Shown: piece after piece, positions 28,516 through 36,882 of the stretch
Numbering within the stretch: the first letter of the stretch is position 1
How the letters are laid out: each line of letters opens with the position of its first letter
Source: Pseudomonas putida
GTDB taxonomy: Bacteria > Pseudomonadota > Gammaproteobacteria > Pseudomonadales > Pseudomonadaceae
DNA length: 64,000 nucleotides
Direction of reading: 5' to 3'
NCBI RefSeq assembly: GCF_001941965.1
Contig: NZ_MKZO01000021.1
Location: forward strand, 37,769-101,768
Program-made: the position numbers and the translations under genes
The notes under the pieces: generated by a model
What the model saw: only the letters and a program-made list of their open reading frames with translations
What the model was told of the DNA's origin: nothing
Database searches by the model: none

Positions 28516-28807
28516 AGGGCTCGTAACCTTCGACAATGATCACCTCAGCCTTGGCCACCCCCTGCCGGTGGCTGCAGGCTTCCTGATACTGCGCCGAGCG
28601 ATAGCACGCGACGGCCTGCTCATACGAGTCGAATTCGATCACTACACTGCGTTGTGGTGTCGCTCGGCCTTCCATCGCCTCGCTGCGCCCGCCCCGGGCC
28701 AGCAACTTGCCACCGAATGCCGCGAAGGCCGCCGGTGCGCGCTGGGTGTACTGCTGATATTGCTGCGGATCGGTCACATCGACATGGGCAATCCAGTAGG
28801 CCTTCAT
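28514..28807 (-). CDS. DUF1330 domain protein
   Basis: A 97-residue ferredoxin-like protein: 'KAYWIAHVDVTDPQQYQQYT', 'AFGGKLLARGGRSEAMEG' and 'RSVVIEFDSYEQAVACYRSA' are diagnostic of DUF1330. AAGAGGAG precedes the ATG. It is divergent from the ribB-like gene with a shared 18-base palindrome in the 81-base gap, so the two are probably co-regulated. Function unknown. Confidence 0.9.
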   Translation of the reverse strand: MKAYWIAHVDVTDPQQYQQYTQRAPAAFAAFGGKLLARGGRSEAMEGRATPQRSVVIEFDSYEQAVACYRSAQYQEACSHRQGVAKAEVIIVEGYEP

Positions 28808-28838
28808 GGGTCAAGCTCCTCTTACCGGGTTAATTCGT

Positions 28839-28856
28839 ATTATGGTATACCATAAT
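28839..28856. promoter_or_regulatory. 18-base perfect palindromic operator (ATTATGGTATACCATAAT)
   Basis: The palindrome lies midway between the divergent DUF1330 and ribB-like starts (about 32 bases from each). The core TGGTATACCA fits operators of FCD-type GntR regulators. No GntR gene is in the window. A related site starts at 30202 upstream of the ABC transporter. Confidence 0.7.
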
Positions 28857-28888
28857 TTTTATCGAACCATAGATAGTGAGCGCGCAGC

Positions 28889-30010
28889 ATGGCTTTCAAC
28901 ACCATCGAAGAAATCCTCGAAGACTATCGCCAGGGCAAGATGGTCCTGCTGGTGGACGACGAAGACCGCGAGAACGAAGGCGACCTGCTGATCGCCGCCG
29001 AGCGTTGCGACGCCGCCGCCATCAGCTTCATGGCCCGCGAGGCCCGTGGCCTGATCTGCCTGACCTTGACCGACGATCACTGCCAGCGCCTGGGCCTGGA
29101 GCAGATGGTGCCGGCCAATGGCAGCGCCTTCAGCACGGCGTTTACCGTGTCCATCGAAGCGGCGCGCGGGGTGACCACCGGGATTTCCGCCGCCGACCGC
29201 GCCTGCACCGTGGCCGCCGCGGTGGCACCGGATGCCAGGGCGGAAGACCTGGTCCAGCCGGGACACATCTTCCCCCTGCGTGCCCGCGAAGGCGGCGTGC
29301 TGACCCGCGCCGGGCATACCGAGGCCGGTTGCGACCTGGCCCGACTGGCGGGCTTCTCCCCGGCTTCGGTGATCGTCGAGGTACTGAACGATGACGGCAC
29401 CATGGCCCGGCGTCCGGACCTGGAGATCTTCGCCGCCAGGCACGGCATCAAGATCGGCACCATCGCCGACCTGATCCACTACCGCCTGAGCACCGAGCAG
29501 ACGGTCAAGCGCATCGGCGAGCGGGAACTGCCGACGGTGCACGGGACCTTCCGCCTGGTGACCTATGAAGACCGTATCGAGGGTGGCGTGCACATGGCCA
29601 TGGTCATGGGCGATATCCGCCGCGAGCAGCCGACCCTGGTGCGGGTGCATGTGATCGATCCGCTGCGTGACCTGGTTGGCGCCGAATATGCCGGGCCGGC
29701 GAACTGGACCCTGTGGGCGGCCTTGCAGAAGGTCGCGGCCGAGGGTGCCGGGGTGGTGGTGATTCTGGCCAACCATGAATCGTCGCAGGCCCTGCTGGAG
29801 CGGGTACCGCACCTGACCCAGCCGCCACGGCCGTATCAGCGTGGGACCACCAGGACCTACTCCGAGGTCGGGACCGGCGCCCAGATCCTCCAGGACCTGG
29901 GCGTGGGCAAGCTGCGCCATCTAGGCCCGCCGCTGAAATATGCCGGGTTGACCGGGTATGACCTGGAGGTGGTGCAGAGCATTCCTTTTGAAGAAGGAAT
30001 GCTGGGCTAA
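28889..30010 (+). CDS. 3,4-dihydroxy-2-butanone 4-phosphate synthase with degenerate GTP cyclohydrolase II-like domain (RibBX type)
   Basis: 373 residues. The N-terminal 205 residues are an intact RibB domain: '[20 protein letters not shown]' (metal and phosphate ligands), '[17 protein letters not shown]', '[17 protein letters not shown]' and '[20 protein letters not shown]'. The C-terminal 165 residues align with GTP cyclohydrolase II, but the zinc cysteines are absent: the usual RVHSECLTGD...CDCG block reads '[20 protein letters not shown]'. This is the RibBX architecture described in proteobacteria; it makes the four-carbon riboflavin precursor but not the GTP step. It is probably a paralogue of the housekeeping ribBA gene, under the palindromic operator. 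Confidence 0.88.
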   Translation: MAFNTIEEILEDYRQGKMVLLVDDEDRENEGDLLIAAERCDAAAISFMAREARGLICLTLTDDHCQRLGLEQMVPANGSAFSTAFTVSIEAARGVTTGISAADRACTVAAAVAPDARAEDLVQPGHIFPLRAREGGVLTRAGHTEAGCDLARLAGFSPASVIVEVLNDDGTMARRPDLEIFAARHGIKIGTIADLIHYRLSTEQTVKRIGERELPTVHGTFRLVTYEDRIEGGVHMAMVMGDIRREQPTLVRVHVIDPLRDLVGAEYAGPANWTLWAALQKVAAEGAGVVVILANHESSQALLERVPHLTQPPRPYQRGTTRTYSEVGTGAQILQDLGVGKLRHLGPPLKYAGLTGYDLEVVQSIPFEEGMLG

Positions 30011-30036
30011 GGCTCGACGTCTTCATTGCCTGTACC

Positions 30037-30120
30037 GGCCTCATCGCTGGCAAGCCAGCTCCCACAGGTTCAGCGGCGCACACAATACCTGTGGGAGCTG
30101 GCTTGCCAGCGATGAGGCCC
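30037..30120. repeat. REP doublet (REPIN), GTGGGAGCTGGC type
   Basis: Inverted REP cores with spacer 'aggttcagcggcgcacacaa' between the ribB-like gene and the ABC transporter. Confidence 0.9.
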
Positions 30121-30201
30121 TCAGCTCCACCACAAGACCCCAAACCAGAAAACAGCCCCCGAGTGATGGCCGGTCGCCCCATCCCTCTTGCCAAAAGTTT
30201 G

Positions 30202-30223
30202 GAATACCATAATATGATATCCC
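30202..30223. promoter_or_regulatory. Probable second copy of the palindromic operator
   Basis: GGAATACCATAATATGATAT followed by CCC is an imperfect inverted repeat (GGAATACCAT / ATGATATCC). It shares the 10-mer ATACCATAAT with the 28839 palindrome. It is about 135 bases before the transporter's first gene. Confidence 0.5.
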
Positions 30224-30357
30224 GTAGACCTTAAAAACTGCAGGCCGGCACCTACAATCACAAACGGCCACCACACTTTGTAAAAGCTGCTCCCCGAACT
30301 AGATTGGCGGGCACCAGAAAGCCCGCCTCGAATAACAAAAGCAACGAGGGCGTAACC

Positions 30358-31383
30358 ATGCAATTGAGCAAACGTGTAACCGCAGTGCTGTCCGCCAGCC
30401 TGCTGACCCTGGCATGTCAGGCTGTTCACGCCGCCGACAGCCTCAACTTCGTCAGCTGGGGCGGTACGACCCAGGACGCGCAGAAAGCCGCGTGGGCCGA
30501 GCCCTTCTCCAAGAGCACCAATATCAAGGTCGTCCAGGACGGCCCTACCGACTACGGCAAACTCAAGGCCATGGTCGAGAGCGGCAACGTGCAGTGGGAC
30601 GTGGTCGACGTCGAAGCCGACTTCGCCCTGCGTGCCGCCGCCGAAGGCCTGCTCGAACCCCTCGATTTCAACACCATCAAGCGCGACCGCATCGACCCCC
30701 GCTTCGTTTCCGACCACGGCGTAGGTTCGTTCTTCTTCTCCTTCGTCCTCGGCTTCAACGAAGGCAAGCTGGGCGGCAACAAGCCCCAGGACTGGTCCGC
30801 GCTGTTCGACACCAAGACCTACCCGGGCAAACGCGCCCTGTACAAATGGCCTAGCCCCGGCGTGCTGGAACTGGCCCTGCTGGCCGACGGCGTCCCGGCC
30901 GACAAGCTCTACCCGCTGGACCTGGACCGCGCCTTCAAGAAACTCGACACCATCAAGAAAGACATCGTCTGGTGGGGCGGCGGCGCCCAGTCCCAGCAAC
31001 TGCTGGCCTCCGGCGAGGCAACCCTCGGACAGTTCTGGAACGGCCGGGTCTACGCCCTGCAACAGGACGGCGCACCGGTCGGCGTGAGCTGGAAGCAGAA
31101 CCTGGTCATGGCCGACTTCCTTGTGGTACCGAAAGGCGCGAAGAACAAGGACGCGGCCATGAAGTTCCTGGCCAACGCCGCCAGCGCCCAGGGCCAGGCC
31201 GAGTTCGCCAACCAGACCGCCTACGCCCCGGTGAACCTGGATTCGGTCAGCCTGCTCAAGCCTGAACTCGCACCGAACCTGCCTACCGCCTACGCTCAGG
31301 AACAGGTCACCCTGGACTTCGCCTACTGGGCGAAGAACGGTCCGGCAATCGCTACCCGCTGGAATGAGTGGCTGGTCAAATGA
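30358..31383 (+). CDS. ABC transporter substrate-binding protein (PotD/YdcS-like)
   Basis: A 341-residue periplasmic protein with signal sequence MQLSKRVTAVLSASLLTLAC and cleavage near AVHA-AD. 'LNFVSWGGTTQDAQKAAWAE' is the typical YdcS/PotD-like mature N-terminus, and 'VVDVEADFALRAAAEGLLEP' and 'WWGGGAQSQQLLASGEATLG' follow. GAGGG precedes the ATG. First of four transporter genes; the ligand is probably a polyamine or similar cation, but the binding residues are not close enough to PotD/SpuD to name it. Confidence 0.88.
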   Translation: MQLSKRVTAVLSASLLTLACQAVHAADSLNFVSWGGTTQDAQKAAWAEPFSKSTNIKVVQDGPTDYGKLKAMVESGNVQWDVVDVEADFALRAAAEGLLEPLDFNTIKRDRIDPRFVSDHGVGSFFFSFVLGFNEGKLGGNKPQDWSALFDTKTYPGKRALYKWPSPGVLELALLADGVPADKLYPLDLDRAFKKLDTIKKDIVWWGGGAQSQQLLASGEATLGQFWNGRVYALQQDGAPVGVSWKQNLVMADFLVVPKGAKNKDAAMKFLANAASAQGQAEFANQTAYAPVNLDSVSLLKPELAPNLPTAYAQEQVTLDFAYWAKNGPAIATRWNEWLVK

Positions 31384-32297
31384 AAGTCGCCATCAACGCC
31401 TTGCAATCGGCGACCGGTGCCAGCGGTACCGGCGCCCAGGGAGCGGCCATGAGCCATTCGCCCACCCTGCGCCAGCGCTGGCGCGGCAGCCGCAACCTGC
31501 TGCCGGCCCTGCTGTTCCTCGGGTTGTTCTTCTTCGCGCCACTGATCGGCCTGCTGCTGCGCGGCGTGCTGGAACCGGTGCCGGGGCTGGGCAACTACGA
31601 GCAACTGTTCGCCAACTCGGCCTATGCCCGGGTGCTGTTCAACACCTTCTCGGTGGCCGGCCTGGTCACCCTGATCAGCGTGCTGCTCGGCTTCCCGCTG
31701 GCCTGGGCGATCACCCTGGTGCCCCGCGGCTGGGGCCGCTGGCTGCTGAACATCGTGCTGCTGTCGATGTGGACCAGCCTGCTGGCGCGGACCTACTCCT
31801 GGCTGGTGCTGCTGCAGGCGTCCGGTGTGATCAACAAGGCGTTGATGGCCATGGGTATCATCGATGCCCCGCTGGAGATGGTACATAACCTCACCGGCGT
31901 GGTGATCGGCATGAGCTACATCATGATTCCGTTCATCGTCCTGCCGCTGCAGGCGACCATGCAGGCCATCGACCCGATGGTCCTGCAGGCCGGTTCCATC
32001 TGCGGCGCCAGCCCCTGGACCAACTTCTTCAAGGTGTTCCTGCCGCTGTGCCGCTCGGGCCTGTTCTCGGGGGCCCTTATGGTCTTCGTGATGTCCCTCG
32101 GCTACTACGTGACCCCGGCCCTGCTCGGCGGCGCGCAGAACATGATGTTGCCGGAATTCATCGTCCAGCAGGTGCAGTCGTTCCTCAACTGGGGCCTGGC
32201 CAGCGCCGCCGCGGCGTTGCTGATCATGATCACCCTGGTGCTGTTCTACTTCTATCTGAAGCTGCAACCGGAATCCCCGGTTGGCAACGCGAGGTAA
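31380..32297 (+). CDS. ABC transporter permease (PotB-like)
   Basis: 305 residues from an ATG overlapping the previous stop (ATGA). An internal ATG at 31449 with GGGAG upstream is a good alternative start and leaves out a 23-residue leader of no obvious structure. Six hydrophobic helices; the cytoplasmic EAA loop reads 'QAGSICGASPWTNFFKVFLP'. Membrane-embedded partner of the next gene product. Confidence 0.9.
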   Translation: MKVAINALQSATGASGTGAQGAAMSHSPTLRQRWRGSRNLLPALLFLGLFFFAPLIGLLLRGVLEPVPGLGNYEQLFANSAYARVLFNTFSVAGLVTLISVLLGFPLAWAITLVPRGWGRWLLNIVLLSMWTSLLARTYSWLVLLQASGVINKALMAMGIIDAPLEMVHNLTGVVIGMSYIMIPFIVLPLQATMQAIDPMVLQAGSICGASPWTNFFKVFLPLCRSGLFSGALMVFVMSLGYYVTPALLGGAQNMMLPEFIVQQVQSFLNWGLASAAAALLIMITLVLFYFYLKLQPESPVGNAR

Positions 32298-32303
32298 GCG
32301 ACC

Positions 32304-33113
32304 ATGCTCCTGACCCCCAATGCCATGAGCCGGCGCATGCGTTTCGGGCTCTACACCACCACCGGGCTGATCGCGCTGTTCCTGCTGTTGCCGATCGTGT
32401 TCATCGTGTTGCTGTCGTTCGGTTCGTCCCAGTGGCTGGTGTTCCCGCCACCGGGCTGGACCCTGAAGTGGTACGGCCAGTTCTTCTCCAATGCCGAGTG
32501 GATGGACGCGGCCCTGGCCAGCCTCAAGGTCGCGGTCCTGACCACGATCTGCGCCGTGGCCCTGGGCCTGCCCACCGCCTTCGCCCTGGTGCGCGGGCGC
32601 TTCCCAGGCCGTGAAATGCTCTACGGCCTGTTCACCCTGCCGATGATCGTGCCGCTGGTGATCATCGCCGTGGCGGTGTACGCGCTGTTCCTCAAGCTGG
32701 GCTGGACCGGCACGCTGTTTTCCTTCGTGGTCAGCCACGTGATCGTCGCCCTGCCCTTCACCATCATCTCGATCATCAACTCGCTGAAGCTGTTCGACCA
32801 GTCGATCGAGGATGCCGCGGTGATCTGCGGCGCCTCGCGTCTGCAGGCGGTGTTCAAGGTGACCTTCCCGGCGATCCGCCCGGGGATGATCGCCGGCGCG
32901 CTGTTCGCCTTCCTGGTCTCCTGGGATGAAGTGGTGCTGAGCGTGATGATGGCCAGCCCCAACCTGCAGACCCTCCCCGTGAAAATGTGGACCACCCTGC
33001 GTCAGGACCTGACACCGGTGATCGCCGTCGCCTCGACGCTGCTGATCGGCCTGTCGGTTTTGGTCATGGTGATCGCCGCCGCTCTGCGCCGGCGCAACGA
33101 AGTCAGCGCCTGA
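32304..33113 (+). CDS. ABC transporter permease (PotC-like)
   Basis: 269 residues with six helices and the EAA loop 'DAAVICGASRLQAVFKVTFP'. 'WDEVVLSVMMASPNLQTLPV' is typical of PotC/YdcV-type permeases. The gene is 6 bases after the PotB-like gene and tightly in the same operon. Confidence 0.9.
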   Translation: MLLTPNAMSRRMRFGLYTTTGLIALFLLLPIVFIVLLSFGSSQWLVFPPPGWTLKWYGQFFSNAEWMDAALASLKVAVLTTICAVALGLPTAFALVRGRFPGREMLYGLFTLPMIVPLVIIAVAVYALFLKLGWTGTLFSFVVSHVIVALPFTIISIINSLKLFDQSIEDAAVICGASRLQAVFKVTFPAIRPGMIAGALFAFLVSWDEVVLSVMMASPNLQTLPVKMWTTLRQDLTPVIAVASTLLIGLSVLVMVIAAALRRRNEVSA

Positions 33114-33130
33114 GCGCCCGGAGAACAATA

Positions 33131-34279
33131 ATGAGTGCAGTGATCAAAGATGCCGCCCAGGCCAAGACCCTCGTCAGCCTGCGCAACCTGAACAAGCACT
33201 ACGGCGACTTCGCCGCGGTGGACAACATCAACCTGGAGATCCAGGACGGAGAGTTCCTGACCTTCCTCGGCTCCAGCGGCTCGGGCAAAAGTACCACCCT
33301 GTCGATGCTGGCCGGCTTCGAAACGCCGAGCAGCGGCGAGATCCTGGTCAGCGGGCAATCGCTGGTCAACGTACCGCCGCACAAGCGTGATATCGGCATG
33401 GTGTTCCAGCGTTACTCGCTGTTCCCGCACCTGTCGGTACGCGACAACATCGCCTTCCCCCTGGCCATCCGCAAGCGCAGCGCCGCCGAGCGCGACAAGC
33501 AGGTGGATGCGATGCTCAAGCTGGTGCAACTGGACAAGTTCGCCCATCGGCGCCCGGCGCAATTGTCCGGTGGCCAGCAACAGCGCGTGGCGATCGCACG
33601 GGCGCTGGTCTACGAGCCACGCATTTTGCTGATGGACGAACCCCTGGGCGCGCTGGACAAGAAGCTGCGCGAAGACCTGCAGGATGAACTGCGCCAGCTG
33701 CATCGCCGGCTGGGCATCACCATCGTCTACGTGACCCACGACCAGGAAGAAGCCATGCGCCTGTCGCAGCGCATCGCGATCTTCAGCCACGGCAAGATCG
33801 TCGGCCTGGGGACCGGGTATGACCTGTACCAGAATCCGCCGAATGCCTTCGTGGCGTCGTTCCTGGGGAACTCGAACTTCCTGCGGGTGAAGGCCCACGG
33901 CAATGGCGCGGCCAGCTTCGAAGGGCAGCCGGTGGCGATGCGTCTGACCTCGGGTGTGAGCGACGGGCAGGAAGTGTTGCTGATGGTTCGGCCGGAGAAA
34001 GCGCTGGCCTTGAGTCGTGAGCAAGCTGCCCAGGAAGCACTGCCAGCGGGCTGGAACGAAGTGACGGCGAAGGTCGGCGAGGTGCTGTTCCTGGGTGAGA
34101 GCCAGACCTGCTCCGTGGTAACGGCTGGCGGTACGCAGATGACCGTGAAGGCGCTATCGGCGGCCGGCATGTCGATGAAGCCGGGCGATGAGGTGAAAGT
34201 GCGCTGGGCGGTGGCGGATGCCTGTGTGTATACCGAGTGGCAGGAGAGTGATCTGAACAAGGCTGCCGGGGCACATTAA
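33131..34279 (+). CDS. ABC transporter ATP-binding protein (PotA-like)
   Basis: 382 residues. The Walker A is GSSGSGKST, the Q-loop 'GMVFQRYSLFPHLSVRDNIA', the signature LSGGQQQRVAIARAL, the Walker B 'ILLMDEPLGALDKKLRED', and the H-loop 'VYVTHDQEEAMRLSQ'. The C-terminal 120 residues form a TOBE-type regulatory domain ('VLLMVRPEKALALSREQAAQ'). It energises the two preceding permeases. The operon ends with a hairpin at 34297. Confidence 0.92.
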   Translation: MSAVIKDAAQAKTLVSLRNLNKHYGDFAAVDNINLEIQDGEFLTFLGSSGSGKSTTLSMLAGFETPSSGEILVSGQSLVNVPPHKRDIGMVFQRYSLFPHLSVRDNIAFPLAIRKRSAAERDKQVDAMLKLVQLDKFAHRRPAQLSGGQQQRVAIARALVYEPRILLMDEPLGALDKKLREDLQDELRQLHRRLGITIVYVTHDQEEAMRLSQRIAIFSHGKIVGLGTGYDLYQNPPNAFVASFLGNSNFLRVKAHGNGAASFEGQPVAMRLTSGVSDGQEVLLMVRPEKALALSREQAAQEALPAGWNEVTAKVGEVLFLGESQTCSVVTAGGTQMTVKALSAAGMSMKPGDEVKVRWAVADACVYTEWQESDLNKAAGAH

Positions 34280-34296
34280 AGGCGGCGGAGAATGAA

Positions 34297-34322
34297 AAAT
34301 CCCGGTCCATTGGCCGGGATTT
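34297..34322 (+). terminator. Terminator of the ABC-transporter operon
   Basis: A 9-base stem AAATCCCGG/CCGGGATTT with loop TCCATTGG. The T-run is weak (ttctattg). Confidence 0.65.
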
Positions 34323-34336
34323 CTATTGTCTGGGAG

Positions 34337-34416
34337 ATCATCGCTGGCAAGCCAGCTCCCACAGGTCCGCGGTGTACGCGATCCCTGTGGGAGCTGGCTT
34401 GCCAGCGATGAGGCCC
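34337..34416. repeat. REP doublet (REPIN), GTGGGAGCTGGC type
   Basis: Inverted REP cores with spacer 'aggtccgcggtgtacgcgat'; the right edge is one base from the ahpF stop. Confidence 0.9.
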
Positions 34417-34417
34417 T

Positions 34418-35980
34418 TCAGGCTGGTGCGCTGGTGCGGATCAGGTGATCGAACGCCGCCAACGAAGCCTTGGCCCCCTCACCCACCGCAATCACGATCT
34501 GCTTGTACGGCACGGTGGTCACGTCTCCTGCGGCGAACACCCCCGGGATATTGGTCTGGCCCTTGGCATCGACGATGATCTCGCCACGCGGGGTCAGCTC
34601 GACGGTACCCTTCAGCCAGTCGGTATTCGGCAGCAAGCCGATCTGCACGAAGATCCCTTCCAGCGCCAGCTCATGCTCGGCATCGGTGGTGCGGTCCTTG
34701 TAGCGCAGGCCGTTGACCTTCTGCCCGTCACCCAGCACCTCGGTGGTCAGCGCGCTGGTGATGACCTTGACGTTCGGCAGGCTGTGCAGCTTGCGTTGCA
34801 GCACGGCATCGGCGCGCAACTGGCTGTCGAACTCGATCAGGGTCACCTGGGCGACGATGCCGGCCAGGTCGATGGCCGCTTCCACGCCGGAGTTGCCCCC
34901 GCCGATCACTGCCACGCGCTTGCCCTTGAACAGCGGACCGTCGCAGTGCGGGCAGTAAGCCACGCCACGGCTGCGGTATTCCTTCTCGCCCGGAACATTC
35001 ATTTCGCGCCAGCGGGCACCGGTGGCGAGGATCACGGTCCTGGCCTTGAGTGTCGCGCCGCTGTTCATCCGCACCTGGTGCAGACCGCCATCGGTGGCCG
35101 GCACCAGGGCGTCGGCACGCTGCAGGTTCATGATGTCGACGTCGTATTGCTTGACGTGCTCTTCCAGCGCCGTGGCCAGTTTCGGGCCTTCGGTTTCCTG
35201 CACCGAGATGAAGTTCTCGATGGCCATGGTGTCCAGCACCTGGCCGCCGAAACGCTCGGCCGCGACACCGGTGCGGATGCCTTTGCGCGCTGCGTAGATC
35301 GCCGCGGCGGCGCCGGCAGGACCGCCACCGATCACCAGCACGTCGAAGGCGTCCTTGGCGTTCAGCTTGTCGGCCTGACGGGCACTGGAGCCAGTGTCCA
35401 GCTTGGCGACGATCTCTTCCAGGCCCATGCGGCCCTGGCCGAAGACCTCACCATTGAGGTACACGCTCGGCACCGCCATGACCTGGCGCGACTCGACCTC
35501 GGCCTGGAACAGCGCACCATCGATGGCCACATGGCGCACGTTGGGGTTGAGCACCGCCATCAGGTTCAGCGCCTGGACCACGTCCGGGCAGTTCTGGCAG
35601 GACAGCGAGAAGTAGGTTTCAAAATTGAATTCCCCTTCCAGCCCGGCGATCTGTTCGATCAGTTCGGCGCTGGCCTTGGACGGGTGCCCGCCGACCTGCA
35701 GCAGGGCCAGGACCAGGGAGGTGAATTCGTGGCCCATGGGGATGCCGGCAAAGCGCAGGCTGATTTCACCATTCGGGCGATTGAGCGAGAACGACGGGAC
35801 ACGGGCGTCGGTGCCATCCTCGCGCAAGGTAATGAGGCTCGACAGGCTGGCGATTTCGCGCAGCAGGTCGTGGAGTTCGCGGGACTTCGCGCCGTCATCG
35901 AGGGAGGCGACGATCTCGATCGGCTGAGTGACCCGTTCCAGGTAGGCTTTCAACTGAGTTTTAAGCGTGGCGTCCAACAT
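34418..35980 (-). CDS. ahpF: Alkyl hydroperoxide reductase subunit F
   Basis: A 520-residue flavoprotein disulfide reductase starting [20 protein letters not shown] with AAAGGAA upstream. The N-terminal tandem thioredoxin-fold domain has the CXXC in '[12 protein letters not shown]', the FAD motif '[20 protein letters not shown]' comes near residue 210, and the second CXXC is in '[13 protein letters not shown]'. The C-terminal FAD block is '[20 protein letters not shown]'. It passes electrons from NADH through both disulfides to AhpC. Downstream of ahpC with a hairpin between them. Confidence 0.97.
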   Translation of the reverse strand: MLDATLKTQLKAYLERVTQPIEIVASLDDGAKSRELHDLLREIASLSSLITLREDGTDARVPSFSLNRPNGEISLRFAGIPMGHEFTSLVLALLQVGGHPSKASAELIEQIAGLEGEFNFETYFSLSCQNCPDVVQALNLMAVLNPNVRHVAIDGALFQAEVESRQVMAVPSVYLNGEVFGQGRMGLEEIVAKLDTGSSARQADKLNAKDAFDVLVIGGGPAGAAAAIYAARKGIRTGVAAERFGGQVLDTMAIENFISVQETEGPKLATALEEHVKQYDVDIMNLQRADALVPATDGGLHQVRMNSGATLKARTVILATGARWREMNVPGEKEYRSRGVAYCPHCDGPLFKGKRVAVIGGGNSGVEAAIDLAGIVAQVTLIEFDSQLRADAVLQRKLHSLPNVKVITSALTTEVLGDGQKVNGLRYKDRTTDAEHELALEGIFVQIGLLPNTDWLKGTVELTPRGEIIVDAKGQTNIPGVFAAGDVTTVPYKQIVIAVGEGAKASLAAFDHLIRTSAPA

Positions 35981-36013
35981 ACGGGCGATTCCTTTTTTCA
36001 ATCTCTATAAATG

Positions 36014-36045
36014 CAAACGCCCGGGCGAAAGCGCCCGGGCGTTTG
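36014..36045 (-). terminator. Hairpin between ahpC and ahpF
   Basis: A perfect 14-base stem (CAAACGCCCGGGCG/CGCCCGGGCGTTTG) with a 4-base loop. On the minus strand it is followed by 'catttatagag', so it could be an intercistronic attenuator that keeps ahpC expression above ahpF. Confidence 0.75.
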
Positions 36046-36104
36046 TGCGGGGCGGGTACTGCAATCAGGTGCGGATGACCGCCCTCGACTTCGTCATGAC
36101 CGGC

Positions 36105-36668
36105 TTAGATCTTGCCGACCAGGTCCAGCGATGGCGCCAGGGTGGCTTCGCCTTCTTTCCACTTGGCCGGGCAGACTTCGCCTGGGTGGGCAGCGACGTA
36201 CTGGGCAGCCTTGACCTTGCGCAGCAGCTCGCTGGCGTCACGGCCGACACCGCCGTCGTTCAGCTCGACGATCTTGATCTGGCCTTCCGGGTTGATCACG
36301 AAGGTGCCGCGGTCAGCGAGGCCGGCTTCTTCGATCAGCACGTCGAAGTTGCGCGAAATGACGTGGGTCGGGTCGCCGATCAGTGGGTACTGGATCTTGC
36401 CGATGGTGTCGGAAGTGTCGTGCCAGGCTTTGTGGGTGAAGTGGGTGTCGGTGGACACGCCGTAGATTTCCACGCCCAGTTTCTGGAACTCGGCGTAGTT
36501 GTCGGCCAGGTCGCCCAGCTCGGTCGGGCACACGAAGGTGAAGTCGGCTGGGTAGAAGAACACCACGGACCACTTGCCTTTCAGATCGGCATCGGAGACC
36601 TGAACGAAGTTGCCGTTGTGGTAAGCGGTTGCGTTGAACGGTTTGACCTGGCTGTTGATGATTGGCAT
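36105..36668 (-). CDS. ahpC: Alkyl hydroperoxide reductase subunit C (peroxiredoxin)
   Basis: A 187-residue 2-Cys peroxiredoxin starting [20 protein letters not shown]. Peroxidatic cysteine in '[20 protein letters not shown]', resolving cysteine in '[20 protein letters not shown]' near the C-terminus, and the GGLG-like/YF elements of robust typical 2-Cys enzymes are at expected positions. It reduces hydrogen peroxide and organic hydroperoxides with electrons from AhpF. Length equals E. coli AhpC. An OxyR-like site lies upstream. Confidence 0.97.
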   Translation of the reverse strand: MPIINSQVKPFNATAYHNGNFVQVSDADLKGKWSVVFFYPADFTFVCPTELGDLADNYAEFQKLGVEIYGVSTDTHFTHKAWHDTSDTIGKIQYPLIGDPTHVISRNFDVLIEEAGLADRGTFVINPEGQIKIVELNDGGVGRDASELLRKVKAAQYVAAHPGEVCPAKWKEGEATLAPSLDLVGKI

Positions 36669-36737
36669 CGGTATCGCTCCTTCAGGGTTGGAAAAACTTG
36701 ATGGAGAAATCCTAGCCAATAGAGCCGATCAATGCTC

Positions 36738-36774
36738 ATTGGCAAAAATGATGTTGGTGATTGGTTTTGGCTAT
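36738..36774 (-). promoter_or_regulatory. OxyR-like binding site upstream of ahpC
   Basis: On the minus strand the sequence ATAG-N7-CAAT-N7-ATCA-N7-CAAT fits the OxyR consensus ATAG-N7-CTAT-N7-ATAG-N7-CTAT at 12 of 16 positions with exact spacing. A TTGCCA hexamer overlaps its 3' end and TATTGG follows at about 18 bases, a plausible -35/-10 pair. This agrees with peroxide control of ahpC in pseudomonads. Confidence 0.5.
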
Positions 36775-36784
36775 AAGAAATCGT

Positions 36785-36882
36785 CGGCTTGCGAGCTGCA
36801 AGCCATAAGCCCCAAACGACAAGAGAAAGCCGCAGCGCCGCTGACTGCTCTTTCTTGCCGCTTGAAGCTTGCAGCTTGAGGC
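36785..36882. repeat. AGCTTGCAGCTT-type interspersed inverted repeat
   Basis: 'ggcttgcgagctgcaagcca' and 'cttgccgcttgaagcttgca' plus 'gcttgaggcttagc' form inverted arms. It is the second member of the family seen at 28425. It abuts the gor stop. Confidence 0.7.
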
